From Rhynchonema sp. JSB1_4 (Eukaryota > Nematoda > Chromadorea > Monhysterida > Xyalidae), in NCBI GenBank assembly GCA_030248065.1, contig JASAMV010008492.1, positions 1-64,000 of the forward strand: DNA of 64,000 nt, written 5' to 3'. Numbering within the stretch: position 1 is the first letter of the stretch; every line of letters begins with the position of its first letter. Positions 1-14,500 of this stretch are shown piece by piece. The notes beneath the pieces were generated by a model. It did no database searches. It was not told the origin of the DNA and saw only the letters and a list, made by a program, of their open reading frames with translations. The translations under genes were made by a program, and so were the position numbers.

Positions 1-1861
1 CTGGTAGAGCACACCTTCACCGGTGATTTAGGCTTGGATTTAGCTTAGGCACGTGAAAGCCTAACGTGTAGGCCTGCTTATGTTTAAGCGTGGATCATGG
101 CTATGAACAACGCTAAGCCTGCATAACTGAAATGTCGGACTCACGGATGTGGCCGGCAACGTGCCCAGATAATCAATGTGACTCTGCTGTTCGGGCAACT
201 GCACCGTTATCCGCGGGTCGCCGATCGCTTCTGAAAATCAGAGTGTTTACGTCGCGGTATTGAACAAAATTCAACCTTCCACTTTTCTTTCCTGCTTTCC
301 CGTTTAATCCTTAAAATCAGATCGTAATTTTGTCTATAATTCCACACCCCAACATACCGCGCAGTTTTGGCGGCAAGCCTTGTTCGACGGCACCTGCAAC
401 AATTTTATGATGTTTCGCATCTGACGGCAATAAATAACGGACAATTAGCCTAGAATAATAGTCAGTAACATTGGGCGTCTCTTGCTTGCACGTTGTTTGT
501 CATTTGCGCTGAGATGGATAAGTGTGTCAAACATTGATACAGTTTTATTTTGATCCCCATGCGCACAACGCGTGATAAATCGTTTATTGGTTGTTTTTGG
601 TTTCTATCCAGGGTCAAGCTGACGCACCCATGTTACATAAAATGTTATCTACAGCCTATCTCTCTCTGGAGGTTCCCCACTGGCTTGTTCCCAATGTAAT
701 GAACTATCGAAGCAATAAATTTTCGTTAAGACTTGCGGGTCGTGTTAAAACCTATCACCATCTTTTCTTGGTCACAGCTTGAGATTTGTGAGCTTGTGAT
801 CCGATCAGTTCACGGTTGATCATTTTGATGACAGTAATCGGTTTTGGCCGATTTCCCCACTTTTCCCCAATCATTTTCTTGCGTGAATAACGTGACCCAG
901 TTTTTTCACACAAAACACCCCCTTGGCGCTCACCTTTGGACCCCGATTCACCTTCGATGTCAATCCCAGATTCGGTCACGAGTTCAACTGCAAAATGAGG
1001 GCAAATGATGTTTTTGAATGATTGATTGTTGCAATATCATTATTTTCATTCAAACGAGGTAGACATGCCCCAGCCCATAGCTGTGTCATGGTCCTTTCCC
1101 TTCCTCACAGAGGCGGCATTTCAACAAAAGAGATGGCTCAGATTTTTGCTACTTTTTGTGCTAAGCATTCGATATTATGATGTATGTCGAATGTCATACA
1201 CCTACTTTTTACGTCTGAAATATCGGATATCCTGGTGCCTCTCTTTTTTCCTTAATTCCCAATATTAATACCAAGCGATATGAAATGACTCTTTTCGCGC
1301 GCGAACCACAAATTGGCAGATTTGGCATGCACTATAAGATGAGATGATTTTCCTGTGGGCGAGAAAACATGCATTTTTCTTCATGACTTTTGACTTATAC
1401 ATATATCGACGAGCACTTAGGGTGAGTGACCTTCACTTTTTGGAAATAAATCATTAATTCCTAGATTATAACCTAAACTATGCGCTGCTGCCCTGATGCG
1501 TGTTATTGTTTGTTGGCAAGTAATCGTTTGCTAGATGATTAGTTGCAACATGACACGGACTCATGAAAACATAGTGATTACATTCAATTATTATGGATAT
1601 TATCAAATGTGAAGTTGCGTGGTACATTCGCAATGTTGGAAGGCCACCCTTAACCCTGAACCAAAATGTTAAAAAATCACAAAGACGTCGAAACTAATTG
1701 AAGTTAAAAACACTCTATCCAAATAACCGTTACCAATCGTTAACGAAGGAACATGCCTTCATGCAAAAGCAATGATAAAACAAAAACTTTTTTGTGACCT
1801 GGTAGTGAACGAAGACTGACCAATTTCACCACACAAAATATCCTAAGTATATAAATACAAC
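1..1861. other. Left-edge intergenic region, no gene recognised
   Basis: AT-rich sequence with only short open frames on both strands. None has a recognisable domain, a plausible splice context or a credible signal peptide. No RNA gene, transposon end or tandem array was recognised. It may hold the 3' UTR and downstream flank of the minus-strand secreted-protein gene that starts near 3031. Confidence 0.5.
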
Positions 1862-3031
1862 CTCTTTGTGGCGCAGACTGTGGTGTGGTCGACAACTGAC
1901 GAGCGATTGACACACCACCGGTCGTTGGTGGTGCTGCTGTCGTCTTCACAGGTGACGAAACACGAATGCGTTTGGTGGGACGGGTGGTGACTGAATCAGG
2001 CTGCCTCATCGGTGTGCGAGAACAAAGTTACGCACGAAAATTGATTGTGTGTGTTGGTGAGTGGCGTGTGAGTGATTAAAAAATAATAAAAATAAGGTGT
2101 TTTACGAAAAATATTTTTAATTTTCAAAACATGTTCAACAATGAAAATTAATCAACATGACAAAAATGAATTATTTTAAACTGCGAAACTAATGTTGTAA
2201 ATAAATTTAAGTATGCAACTAATTCTATAAGTGAAACATCAGCCAGCCATGCACAGTGCACCAACCGATCTCATTGAGTGACGGACATCGCAAACATTCC
2301 ACTATCACTGGGTCACCGCCACCGAAAGTTTGCGTGTTGACCAGCTTACGTCGCGTACAGTTGTAGGCCGAATAATAGGAGTAGTCACAATTCGCACCAT
2401 CGTACATCAGCTGCAACAAGATTGAACAGTATCGGGCAATGTCCGGTGGTAGAACACGCTGTGCATCACGTCATTGTCAGTGTGCGAATACGCCACCAAA
2501 ACCATGCCAGCTTGTCTCGATTATGCTCGTTTAAAAACGAACAATTAAATTGGCGTCACAGAGGTTCGCCTGGTGCACCAGCACTGACCAGACGGGACCA
2601 AACGCACAGGTGAAGTCACTCTAGGACTTTGCTTGAACTGCGTTCCACGCTTCCACGCACTAGCTTCCATTGGCAATGGCCTCCCTTCATTCACATTCAA
2701 TCCAACAACAGCAAACCAACCGAAAAACAGAAATGATTCTCATAACATTCGCGAATACACTCATCGAGGGTCGGCGCTTCGATTCGATAGAAGAAATCGC
2801 GCGGTTCCGCAGCCGCCGTATTTTCGTGCGAGAAAATGTCACCGCGACATTCTGAAAGAGTTTTTTTAAAAGTAAAGCTTGCATTTTCGTGCCGTTTTTA
2901 GGACCGGCTTCAAATCGTCTCTCCGTAGTTAAAAGAAAACAAATCAGTGAAAGAGACTCACGGATCTCGAAAGCGCTTACAGTCCCAACGATAAGCAACA
3001 GCAGCCCTGCTACTGCGTGTTTTAGCACCAT
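1862..3031 (-). CDS. Putative secreted Cys-rich, Thr/Pro-rich protein (partial gene model)
   Basis: Not recognised as a known family. Exon 3031-2962 begins with ATG and encodes a clear signal peptide (MVLKHAVAGLLLLIVGTVSA). It ends at an excellent donor, GTGAGT, in phase 1. A second exon starts near 2404 after a TTGTTGCAG acceptor and runs to about 2271. It encodes a Tyr- and Cys-rich segment including DYSYYSAYNCT and VECLRCPS, and ends at a GTTGGT donor of the type common in this window. A third exon, 1990-1862, is in the matching phase and encodes a basic Thr/Pro-rich stretch (VSSPVKTTAAPPTTGG) like an O-glycosylated linker. The middle of the gene is unsolved, because exon 1 leaves in phase 1 while the second exon enters in phase 0, so at least one exon is missing. 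The 3' end was also not found. The signal peptide is secure; the rest is inference. Confidence 0.35.
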
Positions 3032-6000
3032 TTCAAGCGAATTAAGGTAAACTGATCACGACAGCGTTTAGTTTCGTTTAATAAATGTGAAATTAACTGT
3101 GTGGAATGGTTTGCATCAACAATTTGTCATGACAAGCACGACACAGAAATGCAATTTGGCTCGATTATTGGCGGTCGTTTCTCTCTTTGGCAAACGAGAA
3201 AATGCAATCTTGAATGCGCGTTAACTTTTTTTAGACCTGCAAAATTGAAACAAAAAAATGTTTTTTATTGAACGCATAAGGAAGAAATGTTACGCAAGCA
3301 TGTTCGGTGACATAAGAGCATAACGAAGATCAAAAAGCGTTTGCTTACACCTCTTCAACAGCTGAAATGAAAGAAACAACAAAGACAAAAATTTGAAATC
3401 AAAGTTCACACCGCGCGAACATGAAATTGTGTGAGCACAATTTTTTTACGCTTCAGATTTCATATACACACCACCTGACATCTGTGATGTGTGTGGCCCT
3501 CAACTAAAAACATGAATAACCGACGGGCGGAAATGCAAAGAATAATATCAATGACACATAAAGTTCGCCTTTCTATAGCCTTACGCCAGAATTGAGTTGG
3601 GAGGTGACTGGGGTTAAACATGTTTTTAATTGATTGATTTGTGGAAAATATGAATATGAAACAAGGACTTTTTGCGAGTTTGATTACATTACATACCAAC
3701 CATGTAACAGGGTTTTTGAAAAGAGTGTTCATTCATAATAACAGACTAAAACTGTTCCAGTACATTCTTTTAACAGCATACCATTAAATGCAAAGCTCAC
3801 AAAATTGATATGAACAACTTTTAAGATGTAGCACCTTTGTGATTTACAATCATGGTGGATCATTACAGTTTGCGTCATGTTTTGGGTGTTCGCACACTTT
3901 AAATTTTTTTACCGACTGGACCCCACGGTTGTGGTTCTTTTGGCTGCGAAACCTTCGTCGGAAACGTTAACCAAAGGAATGTTAACAGGGGGCATCCAAG
4001 GTAAAAAGTTTGTGTTGAGAGTTGCATACGCGTCAGGGTAAACTCTAATGCTTTGAAAGAAAAGAAATTTAAAATTTCAGCAAAACAGTATCTTCAACAT
4101 TGCATTGTTTGAAAACAAGTCTGATAAACAATGGCAAATGCCTGCCTACCTGGAAGTTTATAAATATGGCATTGGTAGGCCATCTAATTTAATTTTTCTC
4201 CGAAATTAATTGCTTAAGCACCTACGTCAGACAATAATAGGGTCGATTGAAACTAGAGTTCATAAATAACAAAATATACAATATTGCTTACAGGCCCGTT
4301 GATTCAATTAATGTTATTCTTGCTGATCAGCAATGGAACATAAAGACAGTCCGGGTCAGGCCTGTATATGGCTTACAGCAAACAAGATTTATTTCATAAT
4401 TTACATATGAACGTCCTAACAATCTCGAACACGATATCAATCAGGTAACAGCAATTAAAGTTTAAAATTAAAGAAAAGAACAAAAGCTTACAGATAGTAG
4501 TCCAGAACGGTCAATTAAGTACCGTCGATACCGGCGTTGTCTTGGATTAATAAGTAACAGTCAGAAACACAACAATACACGACGATTTACTACGTACGAT
4601 TAGCAATTAGCCGCGTCTCTGACAAACGGTACATTTTCAACGTTCTGATCCGAACTCCGAAAATTGATGGCGCGCCCGTCTGCGTTCAATTATCAAAACT
4701 TTACGCGCCCCGCTCGCACCGTATAAATAACTAAAAGTGATATGACATCGCAGAATGACTTACTGTGCATGCCTACCCACTATAAATTGAGATTATGCAC
4801 CTGATTGTTGGCTCGGTGGAATTGGAGCACCCCGCACTATCCACCACCCAGACGCGACCCAAATATACACCATGGAACTACAATAGCGGTGGTGATAAGA
4901 GAACGCTAAAAAAAGATGCACCGAACTTTTTTGCATGCATGCGCATGCTGACTGCATGCTGGCTTTGTATTTCGGATATTCGAAAGAACAATGCATACCA
5001 GAGCATCGTGAGGCCTGAAAACAACGTCCCGGGTGGTCGCAGGGAGGCGTCTTAATGGCGTCATTTTCCAAGAATATGGCACATAAACAAAGTGAAAAGT
5101 GGATGAAAACACGGAATTTGCAGTCGTGATTAGTGGCATGGCATCAAGTTCAAGGTAGGCGCACGCGCGTGTGCGTAATTCAGCTCGGCATGCATGCGCG
5201 CGTGTGCATGTGCATGCACTTCAACACGCACACCGTTGTGGCGCACAAGCGAGCGCGCGACACACAAAAAACGTGGTTTTAATTGATGAAAATGGCCATA
5301 CACAACAAGTTCGAAAAACAACCCCTTGCTTGCTCACCACCTATACAATGAGCGAGTATCACAAAGGTGCAACACATTTATTGCTGGGAAGCGAAAGTCA
5401 TCATTTACGCATAACATATTCAGGAAGACCTGTTTGATTGCAATAGGTACATGTAAACACAGACAGTTGTGGTGTGACCAGTTATAGGTGCGGGTACAGC
5501 TGGCTTCGTTGTCACGCTCACGAGTCAAATTTGCAATTAATAAAATGTTGAAAGTGTTGGTTAGGTGTTCACTAAATATATAGCGCAGGCACGTATTTAT
5601 CTTCTTTAACACTTTTTTTATCGCCTCCACTACAAAACTGTTTACGTCCACAACAACAACAATAATATCAACGTTTGAAAGTGAAGAATTCTATACCGCA
5701 TTTGTTGTGGTGCATGCGATGTGTGAGTGCTTGAAACTAACTGACAATGACACTTTTACTTACTCAAACGGGTGAGGAAGGAACATAATGTTGAGCATAA
5801 TTTCACGCCCATTCACGTACACACAGTGTTGCACATCAAATTCTAACGGGGGATGGGCGGGCGGCACGCTTATGAACTTGTGGGGCATGTAAAATTCAGC
5901 GAAAGTGCAAAAGTTATGTATTTTCATGTTGTGAACATGATGAGCGTGCAGTAAAGCGTAGATCATTGAACAACTGCTAAACACTACCAGAAATGACTGG

Positions 6001-9000
6001 TGACTAAGCAGGCATGTTGGAGCGTCCAAAACTTTCCTCTGATCAGCCCAGCAGTACGTACATACTTTGGTCGCGTGCAGTGCGTATAGCCAGCACAACT
6101 CAAACACAAAACCAACAACAAACACAAAAAAAAAAAAAAAAAAAAACCCCCCCCCCCAAACACAAAACCCAAAAAACAAAAAAATACTACGCAACTACGC
6201 ACCGACAATACTACGCTGACATGGCAAATTTTTCGCGCAGAAAATTTTAAGCGTTCGACCTTGCAGCGGAGAAGACTCATATAACCTTTGATTTCTTTTA
6301 TCGAAAAATCCATGAGCTGCTTTCGGCATGTGCAGTCAGAAATGACAAACTTTGTGTACGAACCTGGACCTTGCACGCACTTGTACCTCTAACCGCGCGC
6401 ACAAGCCGAGCGATGCACCTAATCACGTACATAATCGCTCTCGTTGATGCGAGCGGTAGGTTACGTAACACAAAGCATTATGTGGACTAAAAAATAAATG
6501 TCGTCTTTTGGATACGTTATAATCAGTATAAATTTTGTACGATTTTCATCTTGCACATTTATACTCCATGCGGTCTCAGCTTTCAGGGTTAACCGCAGAT
6601 CAGTATCAGTTCAAATGGCCTTTTGAATCACTTCAAACATGTCATAGCGGCCCTTTAGCCTTATATTCTTTTCCTTTCCTCCATTCTTGCTGGCTTTTGC
6701 AATCAGTCGGCCATGGATTAAGAAAAATATAAAATATCAGAATAGAAATGAATATGTGTATGGATGAGTTGCACGATCAAGATTGAAACCTCACATGCAT
6801 TGTTTGTTGTAGGTGCAATGCAAACAATCAGAGTATCCGGTCAAAGCCAAGGTTGCCTTCGCAAAACATTCACTTTTGGTTTTTTTGTTGATCCGCTGAT
6901 TTCTTCTGTTTTGTTTCAATGCCGCTACATCTAACAAGAACATGAGCCGAACACACGTCGGACTGACAATAATAATGCTGAATGAGGTTTTAAGAAAGTC
7001 CGCTCTCTGTCAAACTTTAATTCTTGACAAAGAAACCCGGAATGATCGATGTAGTCAAAGGGGTCACATGAATTTTGAGGAAGTAACACATGAAATGTTC
7101 GGTACTTTAGCGAATAAATATCGACTTTGGTCTGGTACTCAATCAGCCAAACTGAGCAGATATTTTTATATAAACTGCGGATTGCGGATTTTCGAAATGA
7201 ATGTTGGCTGTTGTGCTGTGGGTGGGTGCCAGGCATATGGGTCGACAAGCGGTGAAACCTCGTTTGACACCATCATCTGCCACCAACTGAGAGTGAAAAT
7301 TTTGTGAGAAAAACATTATCTTAGAACCAACAATGGGTATCTTGCTTATCCAGCACCAAGTCAGTCAGTTTCGGTAACGCAATATTGCGAAAGTAAGTGC
7401 ACGATTTTAACACTATCAAGTTGGTGCAGGCGGTTTTTCGCTTTGTGGTTGAAACTTCATCTGAACCTCCTACAAAATTCCGGTTCCAACTTTTAGCACG
7501 GGAACCGTAATCGAACGTTTCCGACCACTTTACGACAAATTGAGATTAACCGTGAAACCAAAGATCGACGTAACGTGGGCATAAATTTATGACAGCCGCA
7601 TTATTTGGGTCATTAACGCGCAAAGACAAACACTGTACACTTTCACTGTTTGCCCCAAAGAACAGGACAAAAATACTTTGTCTCACGCTGCAGGTGGTGT
7701 TTGGTAGATATAGATAATATCAATCAACCACCAATTGAGAGCATAATTTGTGCGCAACAAAAACAACAACTATACCTAATTTGGCAAACGTAATGGTGAT
7801 AAAAGTTACAGTGTCTCCGAAATTTTATGGCGCATCCCATGACACCACTGGGATTATATACAGTACATACAAGTGTTCAAAAATGGGATTAGCGATTTTT
7901 GTGTTCGATTACAGCAATCTGAAACGACAGAGTGGATGTAGATGAATCGCCGCCCATGAATATAAACTTTTTGATTTTTTATCTAAGAGTATTCAATATG
8001 TTTATAAATTATAAACTTTATAAACGTTAATAAACTTTTTAAATTATGCCAATAATAAAGAACATCAAAGAAAATTAGAGTAAAATTATGGCAGCGCACA
8101 TCTGCGAAAACCTAATATTGAATGCTCTTGATTAATTTCAGCACTGTGCTCGAGATACTTTGGAACCGCCTTCAAATAGGGCACCAGCTGGTACGGTACA
8201 TCCCCCATACTGTATACGTGGGTAAGTTATGTTGTCCAAAACAATTTCTAAATTTCGAGCAAGCCGACCGGACAAAAATGTGTATCAATCAACCTCAGGC
8301 GCTGTGATTGTTGCAGAAAGAAAGTGAAGAAAAAACCAGAATCATACATTAACGACCGTGACACGTCTTCGGTCTGGTGTAATAGATGTTGTTGATCGGA
8401 ATTGGTTTTGGTGCCATAAAAACGCAGACGAAAATAAATTGCTATTTTTGGCTAAAATGACCTGACAAGATACAACAGGTAGTACAGTACATGCAGGCGT
8501 GGGATGTAAATAGCTTGCACTTTGATGGCAGACATCTCCTTTATCCAATTTTACTCTTATTTCCCAAAAAAGGCAGGTGATGTGACAACGACTTGGAACA
8601 TGATCAACGCATCAGAACACAGCCAGAACAATTGTGGCATAATTGTTACCCTGTTGCTATTGAGGACAAAATAGCCAGGGAAACAACTGTACAGCATATT
8701 CACATTGTGAAAATTGTGAAAAGGGTGCACAGGGAAGCAAGGTAACGAAAATTGTTTTGTTCAAGGTTTTACTCTTTCGTTGTTTTTTCACCGCTGTTCT
8801 CCCCGTGGCGGAGCACCATGGGTGGCGCACGTAAACGTAACACAATTGAAAGCAGGCCGATGTCGTTAGATACAAATGTATGACATTATCCGTTGATGTG
8901 ACGCGTAGTGTCTTGGCTGGCTCAGTGACACATTAATCGTCGGCAGGCATGCACGATAATGATAGCGTCAAAGCCCGTTACACTACGCGCTTTGCGCGTC

Positions 9001-10610
9001 TTCCGCTTTTTCAAAACACAAAATGCTTACGGATTGTGATCGATGTTATGCTGCAGCTTGTGATGACTGAATTTAGGACAAAGTTTTGCCCGATTCGTCA
9101 AGGTGGCTGCCATCTGGTGGATTATGTCCTAAACTCAGCGTACACACACCGCACTTTCACTGATTGCTTTCTCACATTCTCCCAGATTTCTTCACATAGC
9201 TTTTTTGCTAGGTTCCGCGATGCACCATGTGGGTCTCGGGTGGCAGTGGGTGTGGGTGTGGTGCACCTGAAGGCGGTACGGTACTTGCCACTTAATGTGC
9301 TGTTTATTTGACATCACACGGACCGATCTCTAAATCCAACACATGATTAGACAGTTGGTGGAGAAGTAGCGTGCGCACATCAGTGCGAGAATCAAAGACA
9401 AGTGATACTGAGATGCATACGATGTGATGTGATCCTTACATTTCGTGACTACCACACCCGCATTGACTGATGTTGCACGTGCGAAAGGGAAAGCCTTGAC
9501 TTTGACAAATGCACTAGTTTGGCAGAGCAAAAGTTCAGCGCAGAAACAAAAAACAGCGGAGATAATTGACAAAATTGCGGATTATTATTCGAGCTTGAAT
9601 GTCTTTCCACACAAGTTACATTTGAGGGAAGACCATGGCAAATGTCGAAACACATTGGTGTACACATATGTATCAATGCCTTCATGAACTCTAATTACGA
9701 TAATTTGATTTTTTTAAATTTTCATCAACAATTGTTCTGCAGTGTTGTGATTGATTTACGAAGCAGATTGTCAGAAAATGGTTGCCGAATGAAAAACGTC
9801 CCCAAACAGCAAGCCGAAGTTTATCACAAAATTTGGACGTCTAAATTAGTTCTGTCGTTTGGTATTGACACGCTTCGGTATATCAATGGGACGTCAGTAT
9901 CTACATATATATGTAGCATCTGCCGCTGTAAAAGATGTGAAATAAAATCCCGATCGGTCATGGCGGACAAGCGACAATAAAGGTTGCATTGCTGTTTATT
10001 TGAATCGTAAGTATAGCATGTATGTATATCCAAAGTTTAGGTCGATTCTGCCTTATTTTCCTCCTGCGTTTTAATTTCGCTGACTACAAACACAAAGTAT
10101 GCCCCTGCGAAACGTTGGCGTGAAATTTTCATATTGCCGTTGAGGATCCCTAAAAATTCAATAGTTTCAAATGAAGTGGTATTGTAGATAATTGCGATTT
10201 TATTGACGAAGGCGTCTTTTATAAAAAATCTTTGGTTATGATGTCGAACACAGCACATATGGGACGGAGAAACTGTTAATTTTGGTACAGTAAAGTAAAA
10301 CTGCTCCCATTACACAACATTTCAATAATCATACTGAGGAATACATACTGTACTTTGTCGGTGGCAGGGAAATCATGATTGAATCGGGGACAAATTCGAA
10401 TAACGAGGTTCTATGACGTTCAGTCGATCAGGTAGTCGCTGGTTGACCCACAAAAACAATCGTGAGCAGCTGATGAAACATCGATGTCGAAAGCAGTGCA
10501 AATTTACTATGAAGTTCCATGCAAAATTTTATCCTTCGCACGTCCGTAGTGTCCTTGACTCTCAAGCTCAAGCATTTGGTTGCACTTGTGGTACCAAAAA
10601 TTTAAAGGAA
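3032..10610. other. Long gene-poor interval
   Basis: About 7.6 kb with no convincing exon on either strand. Open frames are short, lack splice context and mostly overlap each other in antisense. Visible features are a stretch of alternating purine/pyrimidine around 4930-5260, an A20/C10 run at about 6126-6157, and AT-rich DNA around 7960-8090 with many TTTATAAA-like words. Some of it may be the downstream flank of the Ly-6 gene or introns of an unrecognised gene. Confidence 0.45.
6126..6157. repeat. Homopolymer run A(20) followed by C(10)
   Basis: A run of roughly 20 A followed directly by about 10 C, in an A/C-rich patch. It could be a poly-A remnant of a retrotransposed copy or simple low complexity; no target-site duplication was recognised. 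The long Lys/Pro and Phe/Gly open frames across it come only from this composition. Confidence 0.6.
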
Positions 10611-11544
10611 TCAATGATGCCCTCGTCTGAGCAGAGCCACAAACAGCCAGCTGGCCACTATGAGCACGGTCATATCAACCCAGCATGGTGGTTGCGTGGT
10701 CGTGACTGTCCGCGATGTCGGATCCCTCTCAATACGTCCATCAGGTCCATCCACAAATCTGTTGCATTTGTCGCCCAAACAGGGGCATGTCTTTACGGCA
10801 CTGTCAATGTCGATGTTCGTATAGCCACGAAACAACTGGAACATACTGTACACACGACATTGGGCGTGATTGGTGGTGGTGCCAAGCACGAAACGCTGAG
10901 TCTCGTTGGTGAAACCCTGGCGTGAGATCTCACTGGCACAGCCGCGGATGTACAGAGGCACTGCTGGTAGACCTGGTATGCGTGTGTGAAATATTAGATG
11001 GATTGTCTAATTTGGTAGATCAGTCAGTACTACGAAAGGCATCCCTCCCGATGACGCATCTTTGCACCATGCGCACTTGTTTGGTCACGTGATCATCTGG
11101 TGGATTTGCACTGTCGGTGACCTGGGGCACCACGAGTCAGAGAGAACAGGTCGAAACGGCAGTTCACTAATGTCTGAGCACCGTGCTGAATGTTTACGTC
11201 ACCTGCTTGGAGAACCTATCGCACGGTGACGCTGGCTTATAAATAACAGAACACGAAACATCATCCAACCAAGTAGATTCATGGTGTACTTGAGCGTAAG
11301 ACACGTCGAGTTGCACGGTTTGACGCCAATATACTGATTGGAGCCCTGTCGACCGCAGTCGTCGGTGAAGGACATTTGCGGTTCGTAGATGTGCATCAGC
11401 GCCGGCCAATATGTCCGGGCCATTTCCGACATACAACTGTAGCACTTGTACTGCGTCGGCGGTCGTTCATAGGGTGATGAGAACGGTTCGGTGCGGCCGC
11501 GCGCGTTGTGCGTGATTGTGCCGCTCGTACGACTGGCGGAACTG
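10611..11544 (-). CDS. GPI-anchored Ly-6/uPAR-type protein, ODR-2/HOT-like (5' end missing)
   Basis: Two exons join in frame. Exon 11544-11270 opens after a TTGCAG acceptor in phase 2 and closes in phase 1 at GTTGGA; exon 10972-10611 carries the stop. The protein has the Ly-6 opening YKCYSCMSEMARTYWPAL, then NFTD-like spacing (SFTDDCGRQG), CNSTCLTLKY, IRGCASEISRQGF and the closing TCPCLGDKCN. A Thr-rich spacer and a hydrophobic C-terminal tail (MTVLIVASWLFVALL) follow, as expected of a GPI-attachment signal. Known: ODR-2/HOT proteins are neuronal Ly-6 membrane proteins best known from nematodes. Inferred: a cell-surface role in the nervous system. The signal-peptide exon must lie to the right. 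An ATG exon at 14460-14389 with a hydrophobic segment and GTAAGC donor is a candidate, but it ends in phase 0, which does not fit. Confidence 0.75.
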
Positions 11545-14500
11545 CTGCAAGATTGGTGCGTGCCATGTACTTGCTGTGGAAATAGGCTTTGCGCCCTGAT
11601 TCCTGCTGGAAATAGGTCCTGGGAGCAGCACTACCATTTGGCTGCTATGAGGGGTTTATAGTTTATGTATACCACCGTTCTGCTGTAGTAGTCGTACTTT
11701 TATTTCGTTTCAGACACGAAAAGGGTAAGCATCAACAACCGCTCGAGGCGTGACAGTAACGATGAATACCTAGGTTTTTACAATTTAGCCGGCACCAATT
11801 ACATAAGGAGTTGGAGTACATTTGCATGAATATAATAACATATAATAATTGCTGTTTTTGAGATCAATCAAGCCAGCCGCAAAGATTAAGATGGTTATTG
11901 AGGCCAATTTGTCCACCTTTTATTTTATTGGTGTTTTTTTGCGTATGCCCAGCAAACCACAAGAAATACCAACTGCTGAAATGCCAACTTTGCCGACGTA
12001 ACATGACAAAATACCCACCTAAACAACGTGTCCAACAACTGTCTCCTATCCAATTGCCATTGTGTGTCCCTCTGTGTCATCAGGTGCCGTTTGGATCGCA
12101 CTGGGGGCAATATCATTGACCGGTCACCGTGTACCGATATAAGCAACAATGTGGTGCACATGTGCAACTGTAGACCAAGGGGCTTCATGACGTTTCACAC
12201 AGGCACAACATTTGAACACAACGTTGTGTCGTGGACAGTGAAGAGACGATGTTTAATTGATTACGATGTGTATAATAGAGCCAGGTACGATTTGTTTGGT
12301 GCTCCTTTGCACTCGCTTGCTTGCTCTGCAGGTGGCGAACTTCTCACGGTGAGAAACTGAGCGATGCAGGTCGCCATATAATGAAGCTGAAATAAAGTTT
12401 TGGCCCATGGCAACGAGATGTGTTGAAATTACATCCAAGTCTGATCTAACATAAAATAACGCGTTGTTTTGACAGCCACTGAATTCCTGCCACTCATTTC
12501 TTGTAAGTAATAAAATTCCAACAAATTCCAGCACTGCACCGTAATGTACCGGTCAGGAAACTGAATCAGTAGTGCAGCCAAAAGCTTGTCAAAAGTGTCC
12601 AAATTTGTTCATATATTACAGTCACAAAGCATTGTGGTGCGGTACAAACAACACACATGGCACGAGATCGTAACAAAACATACCGACCATACACCGCATA
12701 GGTATAGGTGTACCACACAAGTTGCCAATGCCAATTACATGTGACGGACAAGCACGCTCACGGATGGGGACGGAGGATATACACGCGGCTTGAGAACTGA
12801 CGCGGAAAAGATAAACGGGCATAATCGCAAAAAGAGATATACAAGACGAATAAAACTTATGGAGGTATGCAGTACGTCATTGTGCACCAAACAGGTCTTA
12901 TGTACAGCTTCGACGGTCATGAGCGTAAAAGGAACCGAACCAAATTTGGAAGACAAAACGGGGTTTGAAGCCAAATTTTGAGGGTGCCTGCGAGCGGTTG
13001 GTGGTGGTAATTACGGTAGCGCACAGACTGTGCTGGGTGAAGCAATCTAACACCACCGTGTGACTTATCATTTATGTCATGTTTCGGTATTGGCCCAAAA
13101 TGCATATGACCATACTGCAGCAAGACACATCTGTGTGCCATACATGACAACCCATTTGAAATTCGTAAGAGCCATCGATTAAAATATTTGAGATGTTCGC
13201 GGTCACAAGAATGACAAACAGTAACCCATGAGGGTTACGGTACTTGCTGGAAGTGACAAGCTTCCCATGGCCGATCACGACTGCAGTATACGTCATATCA
13301 AAATCTATGTGCGTTCCTTGGGCGGGTTGGTATAATAAACTACTGGCCGTATATGTAGGTACAATCGTTTATATGGTCATAATGGCTATATCGAGGCATG
13401 TAACGACCATAAAATGGGTCCACAAGTGAAGTGAGTTAGTTTATGGGTGTTTCGAAGCTTAAAAGCACCACGGAGGCATCAGATTTCACGACGGCACTGC
13501 TTTTAGACCGGTTTTTCACGTGTGTACCATTGTGATGTGATGGGTATCAAAGTGACAGGACATTAAAGTTGGACAACACAACTTACGGTCAGACTTTCAG
13601 ACAAGATTGTGCCGCAGATCTGCATTTAGTCGGTAAATGGTAGGAATAAAAAACGCACACATGTATGCATTGGCCGATATACTGCAGGTGATGAGCAAGT
13701 TTTGAGGGGTTTTGGTGATAAACCTTCAAAATGTTTTTGTTGGTACCAGCTGTAGGCACCTGTACTGACGTGAGGTCGAGTTCGTGATACAAACATAATT
13801 ACAGTACATACGTGAGCATTGACAAACAAAGCCGAAACACGACAGAAATGAAACAAACTGTCAAGCACAGCTGTTTCTTGTTGGGAAACCCTCATCGCAG
13901 ATTCAAATGTACACATCTACATACTCGGGACATATGGGAAAAGAACTGGCGAAATGGGGATGAATGCTAGAAAACAAATAACTCCCAACAAAGAACAAGT
14001 TCTTTGTGTTTGTTAAGCGATCATAAGCCAAATCGACTGGCTTTGTGGAATAGAATAAACTATAGGACCCATTATGATCATAATAAATACAGCCGGGAAC
14101 ACGAGCATGTGACGGAAGGCGGTCACTGAGCGTGAATAACACATAAACATGCATTGGTAGACAGACAAATGCACATGTTTGGATGTTTGTGCGTTGGAAT
14201 AACGTTTTAGCTTCGAGTTAACTGCTTGCGCGCCCCACTATGGCATGTGCGTACATAACATGGTTTCGAATCAGTGTTTCAGTGTTATCAATCAACCGTG
14301 AATTATACGGCGCGCCCTTTGCCAGCCTCTGGTGCATCTGACGCGTACAAACGTGATTAGCACTACGGCATGTCACTTGGCTGCTTACCGTAGTCGCACA
14401 GATACATATGATCCAATTCAGCAGCGTACTGACAAAAGTGCCATGGCTCCCAGACACCACCGGTTGGCTGAGACAAACTTACTGTCCCACAAGACTGTAC

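Noticed and set aside
5760..6376. Long Phe/Gly-rich minus frames and a Lys-rich plus frame
   Set aside because: They are produced by the A20/C10 homopolymer and its A/C-rich surroundings; no splice context or domain.
10413..10925. 170-residue plus-strand open frame
   Set aside because: It is antisense to the Ly-6 exon at 10972-10611, whose Cys pattern and in-phase splice partner make it the real coding strand.
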